64,000 bases of DNA from Symbiodinium microadriaticum (GCA_001939145.1 LSRX01000669.1:149785-213784), one strand, 5' to 3'; positions 38,636-48,571 are shown, counted from the first letter of the stretch. Program-made: numbers and translations. Notes: a model not told the origin generated them from the sequence alone.

Positions 38636-38977
38636 ATGAAGAAACTCTTCAGAGGGGTGGTTGATGAATCTTCTGCTCATGCCGCGATCAGGTGCATGTT
38701 CAATTATGTGATTGACTACGTGTGCTTTGGAGAGCACACTGTGATCGCCGAGCCAAAAATCACACAGCCTGACTCGAACAGTGTTGCACGCCACGAGAAG
38801 TATAAGTATATTATATGGGATTCAGCAAAGCATAAACTCCACCATGACATTGCTGAAGATCTGCAATCGATCAAGATTGAGGACCCCGTTGGCGTTGAGG
38901 TCGATCAGACCGGGATGGAGAGTAAGCCCAAAGCCCGGAATCCTCAAATCCCCGCCCTACTAAACCTTCCACCCTAA
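38636..38977 (+). CDS. Candidate exon or gene of 113 codons
   Basis: ATG-led; VVDESSAHAAIRCMFNYVID, ITQPDSNSVARHEKYKYIIW and KLHHDIAEDLQSIKIEDPVG read like a folded soluble protein. GA|GTAAGC at about 38920 is a possible donor, after which the sequence becomes CCCTAAA-like. No domain recognised. Confidence 0.55.
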   Translation: MKKLFRGVVDESSAHAAIRCMFNYVIDYVCFGEHTVIAEPKITQPDSNSVARHEKYKYIIWDSAKHKLHHDIAEDLQSIKIEDPVGVEVDQTGMESKPKARNPQIPALLNLPP

Positions 38978-39339
38978 AGCCCCAACCCTCCACCCTAAAA
39001 CCTTAAAGCCTGCACCATGAAAGCCCAAAGCTTCATGCAGAAGCCCCAACCCCCAAAACCCTGAACCCCCAAACAAGTTTTTGTAGACCCGAAACGGTGA
39101 AAAGCCCTGAAGCCCCACTCAAAAAAAATCCCTGAACCCCATGAAAGCCCTCCTGTAGCCCCGTTCAAGAACCCTTGTGGAACCTGTGCGGAACCCTTAT
39201 AGAACCTGCAAAGAACCTTTATAGAACTCCTATGTACCCCTTATAAATCCGTGAAAGAACAGCGATAGAACCTGTACAAAAGCGGTAAAGAACCTTTAAC
39301 TTTATAGACCCCTTATACAACCGCATTTACAACCTCAAT

Positions 39340-39485
39340 AGAACCCCTTTAGAACCTTTACTCTAAACCCTAAACCCTAGACCCTACAACCCTAAAGCAC
39401 TATAAGCCCCCAAATCCTAAACCCTTAACTCTAAACCTGAAACCCTCAACCCTAAAGCCATAAGCCCTAAACCCTAAACCCTGAC
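39340..39485. repeat. Telomere-like array, CCCTAAA on top
   Basis: The 38980-39340 stretch before it is C/A-rich with AGAACC-type repeats and no clear frame. Confidence 0.8.
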
Positions 39486-39620
39486 CCTTATGGAACCCTG
39501 AAGGACTTGCAAGCCGAAAACCGTTTTGAGGCGCTGAAGAAAGTTCGCTTCCACACCGCTGCAGGTCGCCGGGGTGCCGGGCGCTCGGCGAGCCAAGTAG
39601 GGCTCTGTAGAAGGGTTTAG
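39483..39620 (+). CDS. Candidate exon
   Basis: Frame with LKDLQAENRFEALKKVRFHT and an Arg/Gly/Ala-rich tail, stopping at TAG where a TTTAGGG run begins. Confidence 0.5.
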   Translation, partial: DPYGTLKDLQAENRFEALKKVRFHTAAGRRGAGRSASQVGLCRRV

Positions 39621-39762
39621 GGTTTAGGGTTTAGGGGGGGGTGGTGGGCGGGTTTAGGGGTTAATTAGGGTTTAGGGATTTAGGGTTTAGTTTGGTTGTC
39701 GAGTAGTTTTAGGATTGTGGGGTTTAGGAGTTTAATTATCAATTAGGGTGTAGGGTTTCGAA

Positions 39763-39945
39763 TTGTCGTTCAGGTTTTCGGGGCTCCTATGTCAGGGCTT
39801 TTTGGGCTCAAGGACCCTTGTGTATCAGGCTGGTTGTCCTTTTTTGAGCCTATTAGGGATGGGATGTCAGTGTAAGCTCGAAGTCTACCTGGACCCCAAA
39901 GAAGCTACACTTCCTGGAGTTCCTTGTTCTGATGTCCTGGTTTAG
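39763..39945 (+). CDS. Open frame of 60 codons
   Basis: Contains LVYQAGCPFLSLLGMGCQCK and LEVYLDPKEATLPGVPCSDV; four Cys. Unrecognised. Confidence 0.4.
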   Translation: MSFRFSGLLCQGFLGSRTLVYQAGCPFLSLLGMGCQCKLEVYLDPKEATLPGVPCSDVLV

Positions 39946-40036
39946 GGCTCAGGGTCTAGGTGATTTGGGGTCCAGGTAGGGATATTGGGCTCCCAGGGTT
40001 AGAGTGAAAGACACGGCCTGACTGAATATGTCGACT

Positions 40037-40123
40037 TTTTGGAGGTTCATGGGTAGCTATAAGTAGGTTTATAAGTCCCCTGATATTCACGCGTGATATC
40101 TATAGTTACCTTACGTATATCCC

Positions 40124-40154
<31 letters not shown>

Positions 40155-40172
40155 ACTACCCATGGACCTCCA
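40037..40172. mobile_element. Family B palindrome with internal (TA)n
   Basis: TTTTTGGAGGTTCATGGGTA ... TATAACTACCCATGGACCTC with a TA microsatellite in the right arm. Confidence 0.7.
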
Positions 40173-40182
40173 CTCGATGCTA

Positions 40183-40532
40183 ATGTTCATGAGCCGTGGA
40201 GAGTCTCAGGTATTCTCACTCGGCAGGGCTCCAGTTGCCGATCCACAGAACCATACAATCCCACAGGGTCCTCCGTACTTATATGGAGAGTTCTCTACAT
40301 CAGGGTCCCTTTTAGGGCCCTTTTTATAAAGGGTTTGGCGACCCCAAAAGGGACCCTCATTTAGGGAATTACCCATGTAGCAGAACGTAGTGCTTCTATT
40401 TTGGGAATTGCTGGTATGATTTAGGGAAGCATCTCCCATAATAGTACACAGGTCATAGAACCTTTGAGCCCAAAAACTACCACTGAATCAGACCTCTACA
40501 GTATGTTGCGGATAGGCGGTGCTGCTTTCTAG
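40183..40532 (+). CDS. Candidate gene interrupted by families E and I
   Basis: ATG at 40183 opens MFMSRGESQVFSLGRAPVAD and continues to PPYLYG at about 40280, where family E begins. A family I element follows. Beyond it, KTTTESDLYSMLRIGGAAF ends at TAG 40530. Exact joins across both elements are not resolved. Confidence 0.4.
40280..40376. mobile_element. Family E palindrome
   Basis: AGTTCTCTACATCAGGGTCC ... GGACCCTCATTTAGGGAATT. Confidence 0.75.
40380..40468. mobile_element. Diverged family I palindrome
   Basis: Follows family E with only a few bases between; ATGATTTAGGGAAGCATC marks the core. Confidence 0.5.
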
Positions 40533-40585
40533 ACTCGAAGCATGAAGACTTTATTAGGAGTGACTTCTTGTCGAATGAGCGTTAC

Positions 40586-40676
40586 CCATAGGCCCCTAAG
40601 TAGTTCCTTTTGGGGATTACCTTATAGGATTCTAAATATACACCACAAAAAGGAACTACTTAGGGGCCTATGGGTA
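40586..40676. mobile_element. Family C palindrome
   Basis: CCCATAGGCCCCTAAGTAG ... CTACTTAGGGGCCTATGGG, near-perfect, TA flanks. Confidence 0.85.
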
Positions 40677-40698
40677 AGGGCCAGTTTACGTTCTTAGC

Positions 40699-40989
40699 TT
40701 AATGTCCACGGGCAAGTGGCCGCGAACTGGCTTCGTAACACAGGGTCTGAATATTCTTAAGTTGTATACCGTGAGCTAAAGTCCGAATAATCTTAAGTTG
40801 TATACCGTGAGCTAAAGTCCCAATCTTACTATAATAGACGTCTTGCGGCCTTTTTATTGTTGACACTGAAAGGAAAAAGGGCCTGTTGAGTGCCGTTCTT
40901 AGGCCTTCTCGGCCTTTGAGACTAGGGCGTACGTGGGGCGGCCCATGTATCTGTTGACAGGGGCTCGTACATCTTGGGGATCCCAACAC
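40699..40989 (-). CDS. Candidate gene of 96 codons with an internal repeat
   Basis: Contains CQQIHGPPHVRPSLKGREGL and FLSVSTIKRPQDVYYSKIG, then a tandem peptide repeat TLAHGIQLK twice, encoded by a near-identical 36-bp duplication (about 40748-40821). The repeat length is a multiple of three. Start codon uncertain. Confidence 0.45.
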   Translation of the reverse strand: MLGSPRCTSPCQQIHGPPHVRPSLKGREGLRTALNRPFFLSVSTIKRPQDVYYSKIGTLAHGIQLKIIRTLAHGIQLKNIQTLCYEASSRPLARGH

Positions 40990-41223
40990 CTACTTTTTGT
41001 TTGGGTTCTACCCTCTAATTAAGGGGTCATAACCTACTATTTTGCAGGGTTTGGGGTCACAGGATTGGCATAGTATACGATAGTCACCTCAAGCCATCCC
41101 AAACCCCTGTTCCGATTCTGAGCGCCTCTGTTTTAGGGCCTTTCAACGCCGCACTGCAACCAGGTCGCTGCGCAGAGGAGAGACACGGTGTCACGAGATG
41201 AGTTCAAGGCCGTTAGGTTTCAG

Positions 41224-41470
41224 AGCTCAGGCTGTTCCTTCAGTTTCTGAGCCGGGGTGCTTTATGGACAGCTCGTAAGCCCTAAGGGTCCATGTACCCA
41301 AATAGATATACTTTGGCCTTAAAGTAGTCCCTATTCGGGTACCCTGCGGCCAAAGTATATCTATTTGGCTACATGGACCCTTAGGGAAGGCGTCAAGAGT
41401 GTTGGTGTCAATTGTGGGTGTTGCGTACTGTTCGTGGTTGGGGTTTCGCAAAAGCATTGCTGTTTCATAA
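41224..41470 (+). CDS. Candidate gene split by a family A palindrome
   Basis: After TTAGGTTTCAG, the left exon (41224-41279) encodes LRLFLQFLSRGALWTARK. Family A follows with an AAG TSD. The right segment (41390-41470) continues at a codon boundary with ASRVLVSIVGVAYCSWLGFR, TAA stop. The hydrophobic C-terminus could be membrane-associated. Confidence 0.5.
41280..41386. mobile_element. Family A palindrome with AAG TSD
   Basis: Perfect arms CCCTAAGGGTCCATGTACCC / GGCTACATGGACCCTTAGGG. Confidence 0.85.
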
Positions 41471-41641
41471 CGTTAGAGGCTCGACCTTTCAAACAATAGG
41501 CCTTCGTGCATTATTAAAACTCTTCACAGACCTGTAGGACTGTTTACGATGAACAACTTTCCATCCGAAGTTTATCTCTGGAGCTGGATCCAGGTTCAGG
41601 GGGGTCCAAGGCCCAAGTGATAGTTAAGACAGAAAAGGGTT

Positions 41642-42052
41642 ATGGGCCCAAGAGACAAGCTGCCTGGCACGCAAAGCCCTTCTGGTGGGACGCGTGGGAC
41701 CATTGTCGTTAAGCAGTCGTCGAAATTTGGCAACGGAACTGTGGTGGACAAATTAAGTATGGCTTTTCTTTCGTCGAGCCCTCCCTTTCAGGAACAGTGG
41801 GCATTGCTCCGTTCTTCACAGAGGGGACTGAGTAGTTGGTTCAGAACCCAAACAGTAGGATTTAGGTCCCAAGTACTATACTCTGCATTTTTGGTACCTA
41901 GCACTTTCGCTACTGGGGTACTCGAACCCACAACCGTGAACCCTATACTGCAGAATCCTTGCGTGAAAGCCCTGTTATTTGGGTACTTGGACACTTGCAT
42001 AAAGCCTTTCGGGAACCAAGCCTCACGAAAACCCAGCGCCAGGCCCGCGTGA
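41642..42052 (+). CDS. Open frame of 136 codons
   Basis: ATG-led; GTIVVKQSSKFGNGTVVDKL and SSPPFQEQWALLRSSQRGLS look coding. The C-terminal half overlaps AGTACTATAC- and GGTACTTGGACAC-type pieces that resemble a decayed palindrome, so the real exon may end near 41840. Confidence 0.45.
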   Translation: MGPRDKLPGTQSPSGGTRGTIVVKQSSKFGNGTVVDKLSMAFLSSSPPFQEQWALLRSSQRGLSSWFRTQTVGFRSQVLYSAFLVPSTFATGVLEPTTVNPILQNPCVKALLFGYLDTCIKPFGNQASRKPSARPA

Positions 42053-42358
42053 GGGAAGCCCTCGACGCTTTCTCCTCGGGGCAGCTGCACAAGGCCCGGA
42101 TTAGGGTAAGGGATGTGACATGACGTGCGGATTTCGGGATTAATTTGTCAAGGGTTCCGTTGAAGATTCGGTAACGGTACTGCAAGGTTCTGGGGCTTCG
42201 ACGGGTTAGGGTTTAGGGCCAAGTTTAGGGTTATAGTGTACATTGTGGTTCTTGGTTTTCTGAAGTACCCATGGAAACAAGCACCCTGCGAGCACACAGT
42301 TCAAGCAGCATCCACGCAAGCGAGATTCTACACAAGCATGTCGCAGAAGTGCACAGCA

Positions 42359-42697
42359 CTACCAGACCTCCTGTAAAGTTTCTGCTGGTTCCCCACAAGC
42401 ATTCATGTGCTCAACTGTCTCATACTTTGCTCCCAAAGGATTCTTGCTTGGTGCAGTAGCAGTTGAGCACTTAGGACCCTTGCTACATTCGTCCGTGCAT
42501 TCTTGAATAGCCCGAACTTCTTCTGCAGGTTGTCCTTGCTCGGCGCATGCTGCTGGATCTGGTCTGGGAGCAGGCCTCGTTGTTTCTTTGAGGGCTTCAA
42601 AAAGGTTTCGGGTTAACCTTAATCTGAGAACTGCCCTCCAAAATCCCTCACTTACGAAGACCCTGTCACGCTTCTTCCGATACCTGCGACCGAACAC
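42359..42697 (-). CDS. Candidate gene of 112 codons
   Basis: ATG-led with a basic start (MFGRRYRKKRDRVFVSEGFW) and a Cys-containing region EVRAIQECTDECSKGPKCST. Another minus frame (42403-42600) is also open and helix-like. Unrecognised. Confidence 0.45.
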   Translation of the reverse strand: MFGRRYRKKRDRVFVSEGFWRAVLRLRLTRNLFEALKETTRPAPRPDPAACAEQGQPAEEVRAIQECTDECSKGPKCSTATAPSKNPLGAKYETVEHMNACGEPAETLQEVW

Positions 42698-42831
42698 TCA
42701 CGGACCCAAACAGAAAGAGTGCAGCTTCCAAGACAAAAGCCCGACTCCCTAAACGCCGCTAAACCCTAAACCCTGAACCCTGAACCCCTGAACCCTAAAC
42801 CCTAAACCCCTGAACCCTAAACCCCGAACCC

Positions 42832-43075
42832 CTACCAAACACCCAAGCCGCCCCTGAATCGTCCCTGCAGACTGACTAAGAAGCTTCCCCCCATGAAGGT
42901 TCCTTTAAGGGTGATCTGAAAAGTTCCTTGAGGGTTATCCTCTAAGTGCTCTACATACTGTTGATGATAGAAATCCTGCATTACCTTAAGGACCTTATAA
43001 ACTATGGGAAGTATAGTATATTCCTGATTATGGGTCATGCAGGATTTGCACCATCAACCGTAGCTATCTTCCTCC
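42832..43075 (-). CDS. Candidate exons split by a family D palindrome
   Basis: Exon 1 (43075-43061) follows a TTTAG telomere-like acceptor and encodes EEDS plus two bases. Family D with a TA TSD follows. Exon 2 continues in phase: YVEHLEDNPQGTFQITLKGT and FMGGSFLVSLQGRFRGGLG, ending TAG. About 45 residues; unrecognised. Confidence 0.5.
42958..43060. mobile_element. Family D palindrome with TA TSD
   Basis: CTGTTGATGATAGAAATCC ... GGATTTGCACCATCAACCG. Confidence 0.85.
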
Positions 43076-43503
43076 CTAAACCCTAAACCCCACCGATTGA
43101 GGGTGCATTAGAAGGAAAGCCCCAAAGCCCGAAGCCTTCCCTAAGCCCTAGGACCCCTAAAACCCCAAAGCATTCAAAAGCTTACCAAAAAACAGCATGG
43201 GTTTAGGGTTTAGGGGTTAGAGTTTAATCGCAAGAATCCTAGAAGCCTTGTAGTATCCCTGTAGAAACCTACATAAAGCCTCACCACAAGCTGATCAGAC
43301 ATCGAAGGATTCAGTGGAGCTCCTGAGACAGGCCTGGGGGATCGGTATCCCTAAACCCTAAACCCAGTAAGGGTTCAGAGGTTTAGGGTTTTAGGTATTC
43401 AGGTTTCGCGTTCAGAGATTGGGCCTGGGATGAGGGATAAGGGTTTAGACGGTTGCTTTGGCTTTGGATGTTACTTTAAGACATTTTAAGGCTGTTTGTA
43501 GGG

Positions 43504-43873
43504 TTGTTGTCGAGCTCATTTGGGATCAGCGATGGGTTCTTTAACGTTTCTTGCTGCGGCTGGAGGGTTGGGGTTTACGACTTCAGGTTCTGGGCTTTGT
43601 GGTTGGCGGGCATGGTTCCTCACCATCCGAGAGCAAAGTTTTTTCGTCAAGCCGAGCAGCAGGCAAGACTATCGTTTCAGGCTCTTGCCTGGTCTAACGC
43701 ACAGTCCAACCAACACCAGACACGATGCACTTATGGACATAGCCGGCTGCCCTTGCAGAATTGCAAGTACTTCTGTAGTGACTGTACGGTTCTGTTTGCA
43801 GTCGTTTTCAGAGTTAAATAATAAAAACACCAAAGCAGTTCTTTCACGTCACGTCACGGAGCCTAAATCTTGA
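43504..43873 (+). CDS. Two overlapping open frames
   Basis: Frames 43504-43821 and 43520-43873 are both open over 100 codons. The first has FFRQAEQQARLSFQALAWSN and a C-terminal NCKYFCSDCTVLFAVVF; the second has a Gly-rich start. Only one can be real; I favour the first. Confidence 0.4.
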
Positions 43874-43979
43874 TGCGATATCTGAAAAACCCAACACGCC
43901 AAGCCACCCGCCGCCAAGGGTCGAAGTCGGGCCAGGTACAAGTCGGTCTCAAGTGCATTTTCGGACTTTACACCCTAAA

Positions 43980-44090
43980 AAACTTGCGCACTTGGACTCC
44001 CCTAAACCCCATAAACCCCTAAACCCCTAAACCCCTAAACCCTATAAACCCCTAAACCCCTAAACCCCTAAACCTTGAACCCTAAGCTGG
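43980..44090. repeat. Telomere-like array, CCCTAAA on top
   Basis: C-strand CCCCTAAA octamers. Confidence 0.85.
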
Positions 44091-44301
44091 ATGCATCTCG
44101 CGATCTTGACGGGCCGTTTCCCCGCTCCTGCTCAAAGCCGTGTCTTCTTTCAGGCCTTCCCTGTGCTTCTTTGGAGCACAAAGGTTTAGATAGCTCAATT
44201 TCTGCCTGTGTGCGGTTTAGGCTGAGGCCGTACAGTTCCAGTGTGCTGATGCGCTGTCTCGTGTTGAGCACACGGGCTCCATTTTGCAATAGTGAGGTCA
44301 T
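44068..44301 (-). CDS. Candidate gene of 77 codons
   Basis: ATG-led MTSLLQNGARVLNTRQRIST, then LNRTQAEIELSKPLCSKEAQ and a charged tail FEQERGNGPSRSRDAS before entering telomere-like sequence. Highly charged and probably helical. A plus-strand frame overlaps. Confidence 0.5.
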   Translation of the reverse strand: MTSLLQNGARVLNTRQRISTLELYGLSLNRTQAEIELSKPLCSKEAQGRPERRHGFEQERGNGPSRSRDASSLGFKV

Positions 44302-44449
44302 GCTATCACATCGACATTCTTAAACGACAAACCGTTAGGACCCCCAAAACCGAATCCTTGCATACACGCCCACCAACGTTTACGGTCTTCGATCGACTTT
44401 CCACCAACTAGACAGCAGCAGAAGTCTGTGAGATTCGGATTTAGGGTGG

Positions 44450-44535
44450 TGGTATAGGAATGCGGTTTTGGGATACTATACCAGAGTTACAATAAAAGGA
44501 GCCCCCAAAGCCCTATTCTAATTCTTAAGGCTCCC
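44450..44535. mobile_element. Family G palindrome
   Basis: GGAATGCGGTTTTGGGATAC ... CCCTATTCTAATTCTTAAGG. Confidence 0.6.
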
Positions 44536-44649
44536 TACAGCAGGCTTTTGAGTCTCAAGGCTCGGGGGTTTTGGGGTTCTAGGAATCGTAGCTCGCCGTT
44601 TCCCACTCTTTCACAGCTGCATCGCCATGTGGACACTTTGGGATAACCA

Positions 44650-45030
44650 GGTGCACCGGGCAGGGGGCGTTTTGGGGGGTTAGGGGTTTTGGGGGTTTCC
44701 GGGGTTTCGGGGTTTAGGGTTGATGGGTTTAGGGGTTAGGGTTGAGGGGTTTAGGGTGTTACCCTAGATTTCATTCCCCTAAATCCCCAAACCCCTGAAA
44801 TGAGTTACCCTTGAGCACTAAACCCCTTAATTTAATTGCCCTAGATCACTAAATCACTAAGCCCCTAAACCCTAAACCCACCCCCCCTATCTGCATTGGG
44901 AGCCCCTGGCGGGGTTCCTGAGATACAGCGTTAAGTTAGGGTTTAGGGTTTTGGGTTTTGCGTTTCGGTTTTTGGGTTTAGGGTTTCGGTTTTTGGGTTT
45001 GGGTTTTAGGGTTTAGGGTTTGGGGAGTTC
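44650..45030. repeat. Telomere-like arrays, mainly TTTAGGG on top
   Basis: G-strand runs with a CCCTAAA stretch at 44820-44880. Confidence 0.8.
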
Positions 45031-45116
45031 TTGCACCCCACAGCCCCGAGTGCCGGGCATCACAAGGAGCACGGTCGCTTCCTAAGCGTTCTATTCTACT
45101 ACTATACTGAGAGGTT

Positions 45117-45233
45117 CATAGGTAGCTATTGAAAAGTTATAACATAAGTGGGGTTATAAGTAGGGTAACTATAGTTATAACCCATTAGTAGGGGATTTAC
45201 AACCCTACTTACAACTATCCATGAACCTCCAAG
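45117..45233. mobile_element. Family B palindrome with TA TSD
   Basis: CTGAGAGGTTCATAGGTAG ... CTATCCATGAACCTCCAAG. Confidence 0.8.
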
Positions 45234-45277
45234 TAAGGTTGTTGTAACGGCTTAAGGGCTCAGGGCGAAGTTTAGGG

Positions 45278-45422
45278 TATAAGGGTCCATGTACCCAAAG
45301 AAGATATACTTCGGCCACAACGTCCCTGCATAGGGACTACTTTAAGGCCAGAGTATATACTATAGGTTTAGGGTTTAGGGTTGAGGGTTGAGGGTGTAGG
45401 ATTTGATACATGGACCTTTAGG
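45278..45422. mobile_element. Family A palindrome with inserted telomere repeats
   Basis: Right arm breaks at AGTATATACTAT, about 40 bp of TTTAGGG/TTGAGGG units follow, then GATACATGGACCTTTAGG resumes. Confidence 0.75.
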
Positions 45423-46000
45423 AGGGGTCGCTCTGTCCGCCTGTATCTGTGTACTTACATTCAGCTGCACATGCATACGCATCCTGTACCAGGTATGCCT
45501 TCTGATATGATGTCTGGTTGCGTATAGAATGATTACGAACAGCAAACTGTTGCAGGCGCTCAGAAACAAGACATAGTTAGTATATGCATCGTATGTATCC
45601 TTGCGCAAACTGCATGTAACGTAATGTGACAGTGTGAGTCATTCGAACATTCAAGTACGAAGGACAGGTACAGGCATTTGCAGGTTTGTGTATGCATATA
45701 CAGAAACATGCATGTACACCCTCGTACGCAACTAGCAGAATATTTCTGCACGTCTAGGTAATTCCGCAGACCTTTTCTCGGTAATTACTGTAACGACAAC
45801 TTGCAACTACTGCTCGCATGCTCATATCTGTCATCCCAGGCCCCCAGGCCCCAACGCTCAGCCTTCAAGCATCTTACAGTACTATAGGCCTTGACCTGCC
45901 TTCGCCTGCTCCTGTGCTGGGTCCAATCTATACTACACACAAAAAGAATGAAAGGACTCCTACCAACGAGGTATGTAGTTGACCATGTAGTTATATGAAG
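45423..46000. other. Repeat-poor stretch without a convincing gene
   Basis: Moderately AT-rich and unique. Two minus-strand frames (45375-45608, 45560-45751) are open but rich in Cys, His and Met, and are not supported by splice sites. Confidence 0.5.
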
Positions 46001-46236
46001 TTATATGCTGAATGATGATGTTCGGGAGGAAGATGTTCCGCCACCACCACCTCGTTCGTCGGTTTTTGCGGGGGCTCCAAACAGGGGCGATCCGGAAACG
46101 TAAGAGGATGTAGGATTTTGGCTTACCATTGGAGTGAAGAGGCTAGGGTAGTGTAGCCTGTGTTGAAGACTGCTCCAAAGACGATTACGGCTTACGTACA
46201 GGGCTGGAGGACTAGTGGGTTGTCGGGGTCTATGTT
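46001..46236 (-). CDS. Candidate terminal exon next to a family B element
   Basis: From the edge of family B a frame runs about 77 codons to TAA: PSLFTPMVSQNPTSSYVSGS, then a Gly-rich and Ser-rich tail. No start codon in unique sequence, so a 3' exon. Confidence 0.45.
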
Positions 46237-46238
46237 TA

Positions 46239-46359
46239 CTTGGAGGTTCATGGGTAGCTATAATTAGGGTCATAAGCCCCCTAATATGGGTTATACCTAT
46301 AGTTACCCTACTTTTATCACCCCACTTAACCCACTTATAACTACCCATGAACCTCCAAG
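46239..46359. mobile_element. Family B palindrome with TA TSD
   Basis: CTTGGAGGTTCATGGGTAGC ... ACTACCCATGAACCTCCAAG. Confidence 0.85.
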
Positions 46360-46449
46360 TAGGGGGGGTTCAGGATTTGGTGTCTGGGTGTTCGGGGCCT
46401 GCGGGTTCGGGGTTCCCATGGTCTTAGCGGGGTCTCGCATTGCTGGAAG

Positions 46450-46615
46450 TCGGAACCCGAAACCCGAAACCCGAAACCCTAGCACCGAAACCTTAAACCC
46501 TAAACCCTAGACCCGAAACCTTAAACCCTAAACCCTAGAATCGAACCTTAAACCCTAAACCCGACACCCCAAACCCTAAACAAGCAACCCTTAACCCTGT
46601 AAGCCCTAAACCGAA
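46450..46615. repeat. CCCGAAA / CCCTAAA array
   Basis: Includes consecutive ACCCGAA units, a variant heptamer. Confidence 0.8.
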
Positions 46616-46770
46616 AGGTCGGGAGCTGTGGAAACCTTAGAGCCTTTAAAGCCCTAGCCGATACCTTGAGTCCTTCCCCCTAAGGGTACTATAAGGGTAC
46701 CATAAGGGTTTAAGGCTTTAGGGTACTATAGGGATTCTATTGGGGGTTTTGGGGTTTAGGGTTTCCTTAG

Positions 46771-46878
46771 GCCTAAGGGTCCATGTACCCAAATAGTATA
46801 TACTTTGGCAACAAAATGCCAACATAGAGACTACTTTGGGGCCAGAGTATCCACTATTTGGGTACATGGACCCTTGGG
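46771..46878. mobile_element. Family A palindrome
   Basis: CCTAAGGGTCCATGTACCCA ... GGGTACATGGACCCTTGGG. Confidence 0.8.
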
Positions 46879-47039
46879 TTTCTACACTACCCTAAACCCT
46901 AAAGCCTAAACCCTAAACCCTGAACCCTAAACCGGAACTTCCGCATCTTATTGGAAACGCCGGTTTTGTGGCGCGTTGAGGTACGTAAGCTCCGCCGTAG
47001 GATTTGAATTTGGAGGTCTTGGGTTCCGTGATGCTGGGT

Positions 47040-47165
47040 TTTAGGGTTTTAGGTTTGTCTGGTTTAGGGTTTTAGGGTTTTAGGTTTGTTTGGTTTGGGG
47101 GTTTGGGGTTTAGGGTGTTAGGGCTTTAGGGTTTTAGGGTTTCAGGGCTTAGGGTTTAGGGCTGG
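47040..47165. repeat. Telomere-like array, TTTAGGG on top
   Basis: G-strand units with TTTTAGGG octamers. Confidence 0.8.
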
Positions 47166-47222
47166 AGGATTGGAGATGTAAGTGGCGTCCTGGGCTTCGG
47201 AGAGAGTTCATCGAGTTGTTTT

Positions 47223-47563
47223 GTGTTTTATCATTGTGATCCCTGGTCGTATTGCAGGTTACATAGAGGTTTACCGGTACCAAGGTGGACACTGAGGATC
47301 CAAGTAACTAAAGGGTGGGGTGCTGTATGGGTACCATACCAACAACCACTCGCAGAGCAATTCTGGTATTCGGGGTCTTGCTGTGCAGGTTCGTGGTGTG
47401 CGCCCATGTCACTGTTGCTTGCAGGTTCATGGGTAGTTATGAGTAGGGTTGTAATAAGTCCCCTAATATGGATAGTTACCCTACTTATAACCCCACTTAT
47501 AACTACCCATGGAACCTCCAATTGGACACTCTTGGCAACCGTTTGTTACTTGGAGGATCATGA
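47223..47563 (+). CDS. Candidate gene split by a family B palindrome
   Basis: Left frame runs to 47417 with TLRIQVTKGWGAVWVPYQQP and ends APMSLL at TTG. Family B follows and TTG recurs at 47522-47524. After removal the frame continues at a codon boundary with DTLGNRLLLGGS and TGA. About 77 residues. ATTGCAG inside the left part could instead be an acceptor. Confidence 0.5.
47418..47521. mobile_element. Family B palindrome with TTG TSD
   Basis: CTTGCAGGTTCATGGGTAG ... CTACCCATGGAACCTCCA. Confidence 0.85.
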
Positions 47564-47591
47564 CAACTAGGTTTCCGAGGCTGTGAGTATA

Positions 47592-47683
47592 CCCATAGGC
47601 TCGCTAGTAGTTCCTTTTTGGGATTGCCTTATAGGGATCTCAATATAAACCATAAAAAGGAACTAATTACTCAAGAGCTTATG
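47592..47683. mobile_element. Family C palindrome
   Basis: CCCATAGGCTCGCTAGTAG ... ACTCAAGAGCTTATGAG, TA flanks, somewhat diverged. Confidence 0.7.
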
Positions 47684-47734
47684 AGTATTTTGAGACTCCA
47701 ACATTCTTTTTGAAAGAAGCCTGAAAACCCTAAA

Positions 47735-47866
47735 CCCTATAGACCCCAAACGGCCTTAAGCCGTGTCGAGGTCATGCGAAATGGGCGCTACGAGCCCCAG
47801 AATCTCATGCCGGTGTCTGTCCCAGAGTTTCTTAAACCGTGGGTAGCTTACGGCTGTCGGGTTTAG
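47735..47866 (+). CDS. Candidate terminal exon
   Basis: Frame with LSRVEVMRNGRYEPQNLMPV and SVPEFLKPWVAYGCRV, stopping in a TTTAGGG run. Composition like a folded domain; unrecognised. Confidence 0.5.
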   Translation, partial: PYRPQTALSRVEVMRNGRYEPQNLMPVSVPEFLKPWVAYGCRV

Positions 47867-48191
47867 GGGTTTAGGGGTCACAGGCTGGGGGACAGAGCCC
47901 AGTACCCCTTAATCAAGGACACTGTTAGGGGATTTACAGCTTTCGCAGTCTTTTGTTGGGTTTAATATGGGTTTATAGGGGGGCTTGATTCAGGAGCATA
48001 CATTGAAACAGGATGGGGGGCCTCAACGTACATTACAAGGTTCAGTCGTCGGTCCCTGACTGGGGCTTCAGGCTTCGAGGGTCTTAATCTTGGAGCCCAA
48101 CAGCTCCTGAACCCTAAACCCGAATCCCTAAACCCAACAGCCCCTAAACCCTACACCCGAAACCCAACAGCCCCTAAACCTTAAACCCTAA

Positions 48192-48549
48192 GCCCTAAAT
48201 AGCACCCTGGAGCCCGTAACCCAAAGCCCTGAACTTTTGGTGAATGTGCGCTTTACTTCAAGCCGTGCTTGCGGAGTCTGTTCGATGAAGACTGGGTTCT
48301 TGATAGGGGGTTTAATTTAAGTTACCATAATAAAGAAACCATATTATTTACTATAGATCCCCATTGTGGTTAGGTTAAACAAAATCCCTTAACAAGAACC
48401 CAGTCTTAAGGGGCCCAAGTTGCCTATACACTGTTCGGCTAGTTTTTTGGGCAGCATATGAGAGTTTCAGACAATGGGCCGAACATGGAACCATACGATC
48501 CTCATTATGCATACCAGGGCCCCAAAAAACCTGTGCCCCAAGTTTATGA
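48192..48549 (+). CDS. Candidate gene split by a family K palindrome
   Basis: Left segment (48192-48291) contains STLEPVTQSPELLVNVRFTS. Family K (48292-48403) interrupts it. Exact removal continues the same frame with CLYTVRLVFWAAYESFRQWA and EHGTIRSSLC to TGA at 48547, about 81 residues. No TSD is needed. No domain recognised. Confidence 0.55.
48292..48403. mobile_element. Family K palindrome
   Basis: CTGGGTTCTTGATAGGGGG ... AATCCCTTAACAAGAACCCAG. Confidence 0.8.
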
Positions 48550-48571
48550 TTCTAGGCTATAGGGTGCTCGA

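Noticed and set aside
41840..42052. C-terminal third of the 136-codon frame as true coding sequence
   Set aside because: Contains fragments resembling family A arms; likely read-through into a decayed element.
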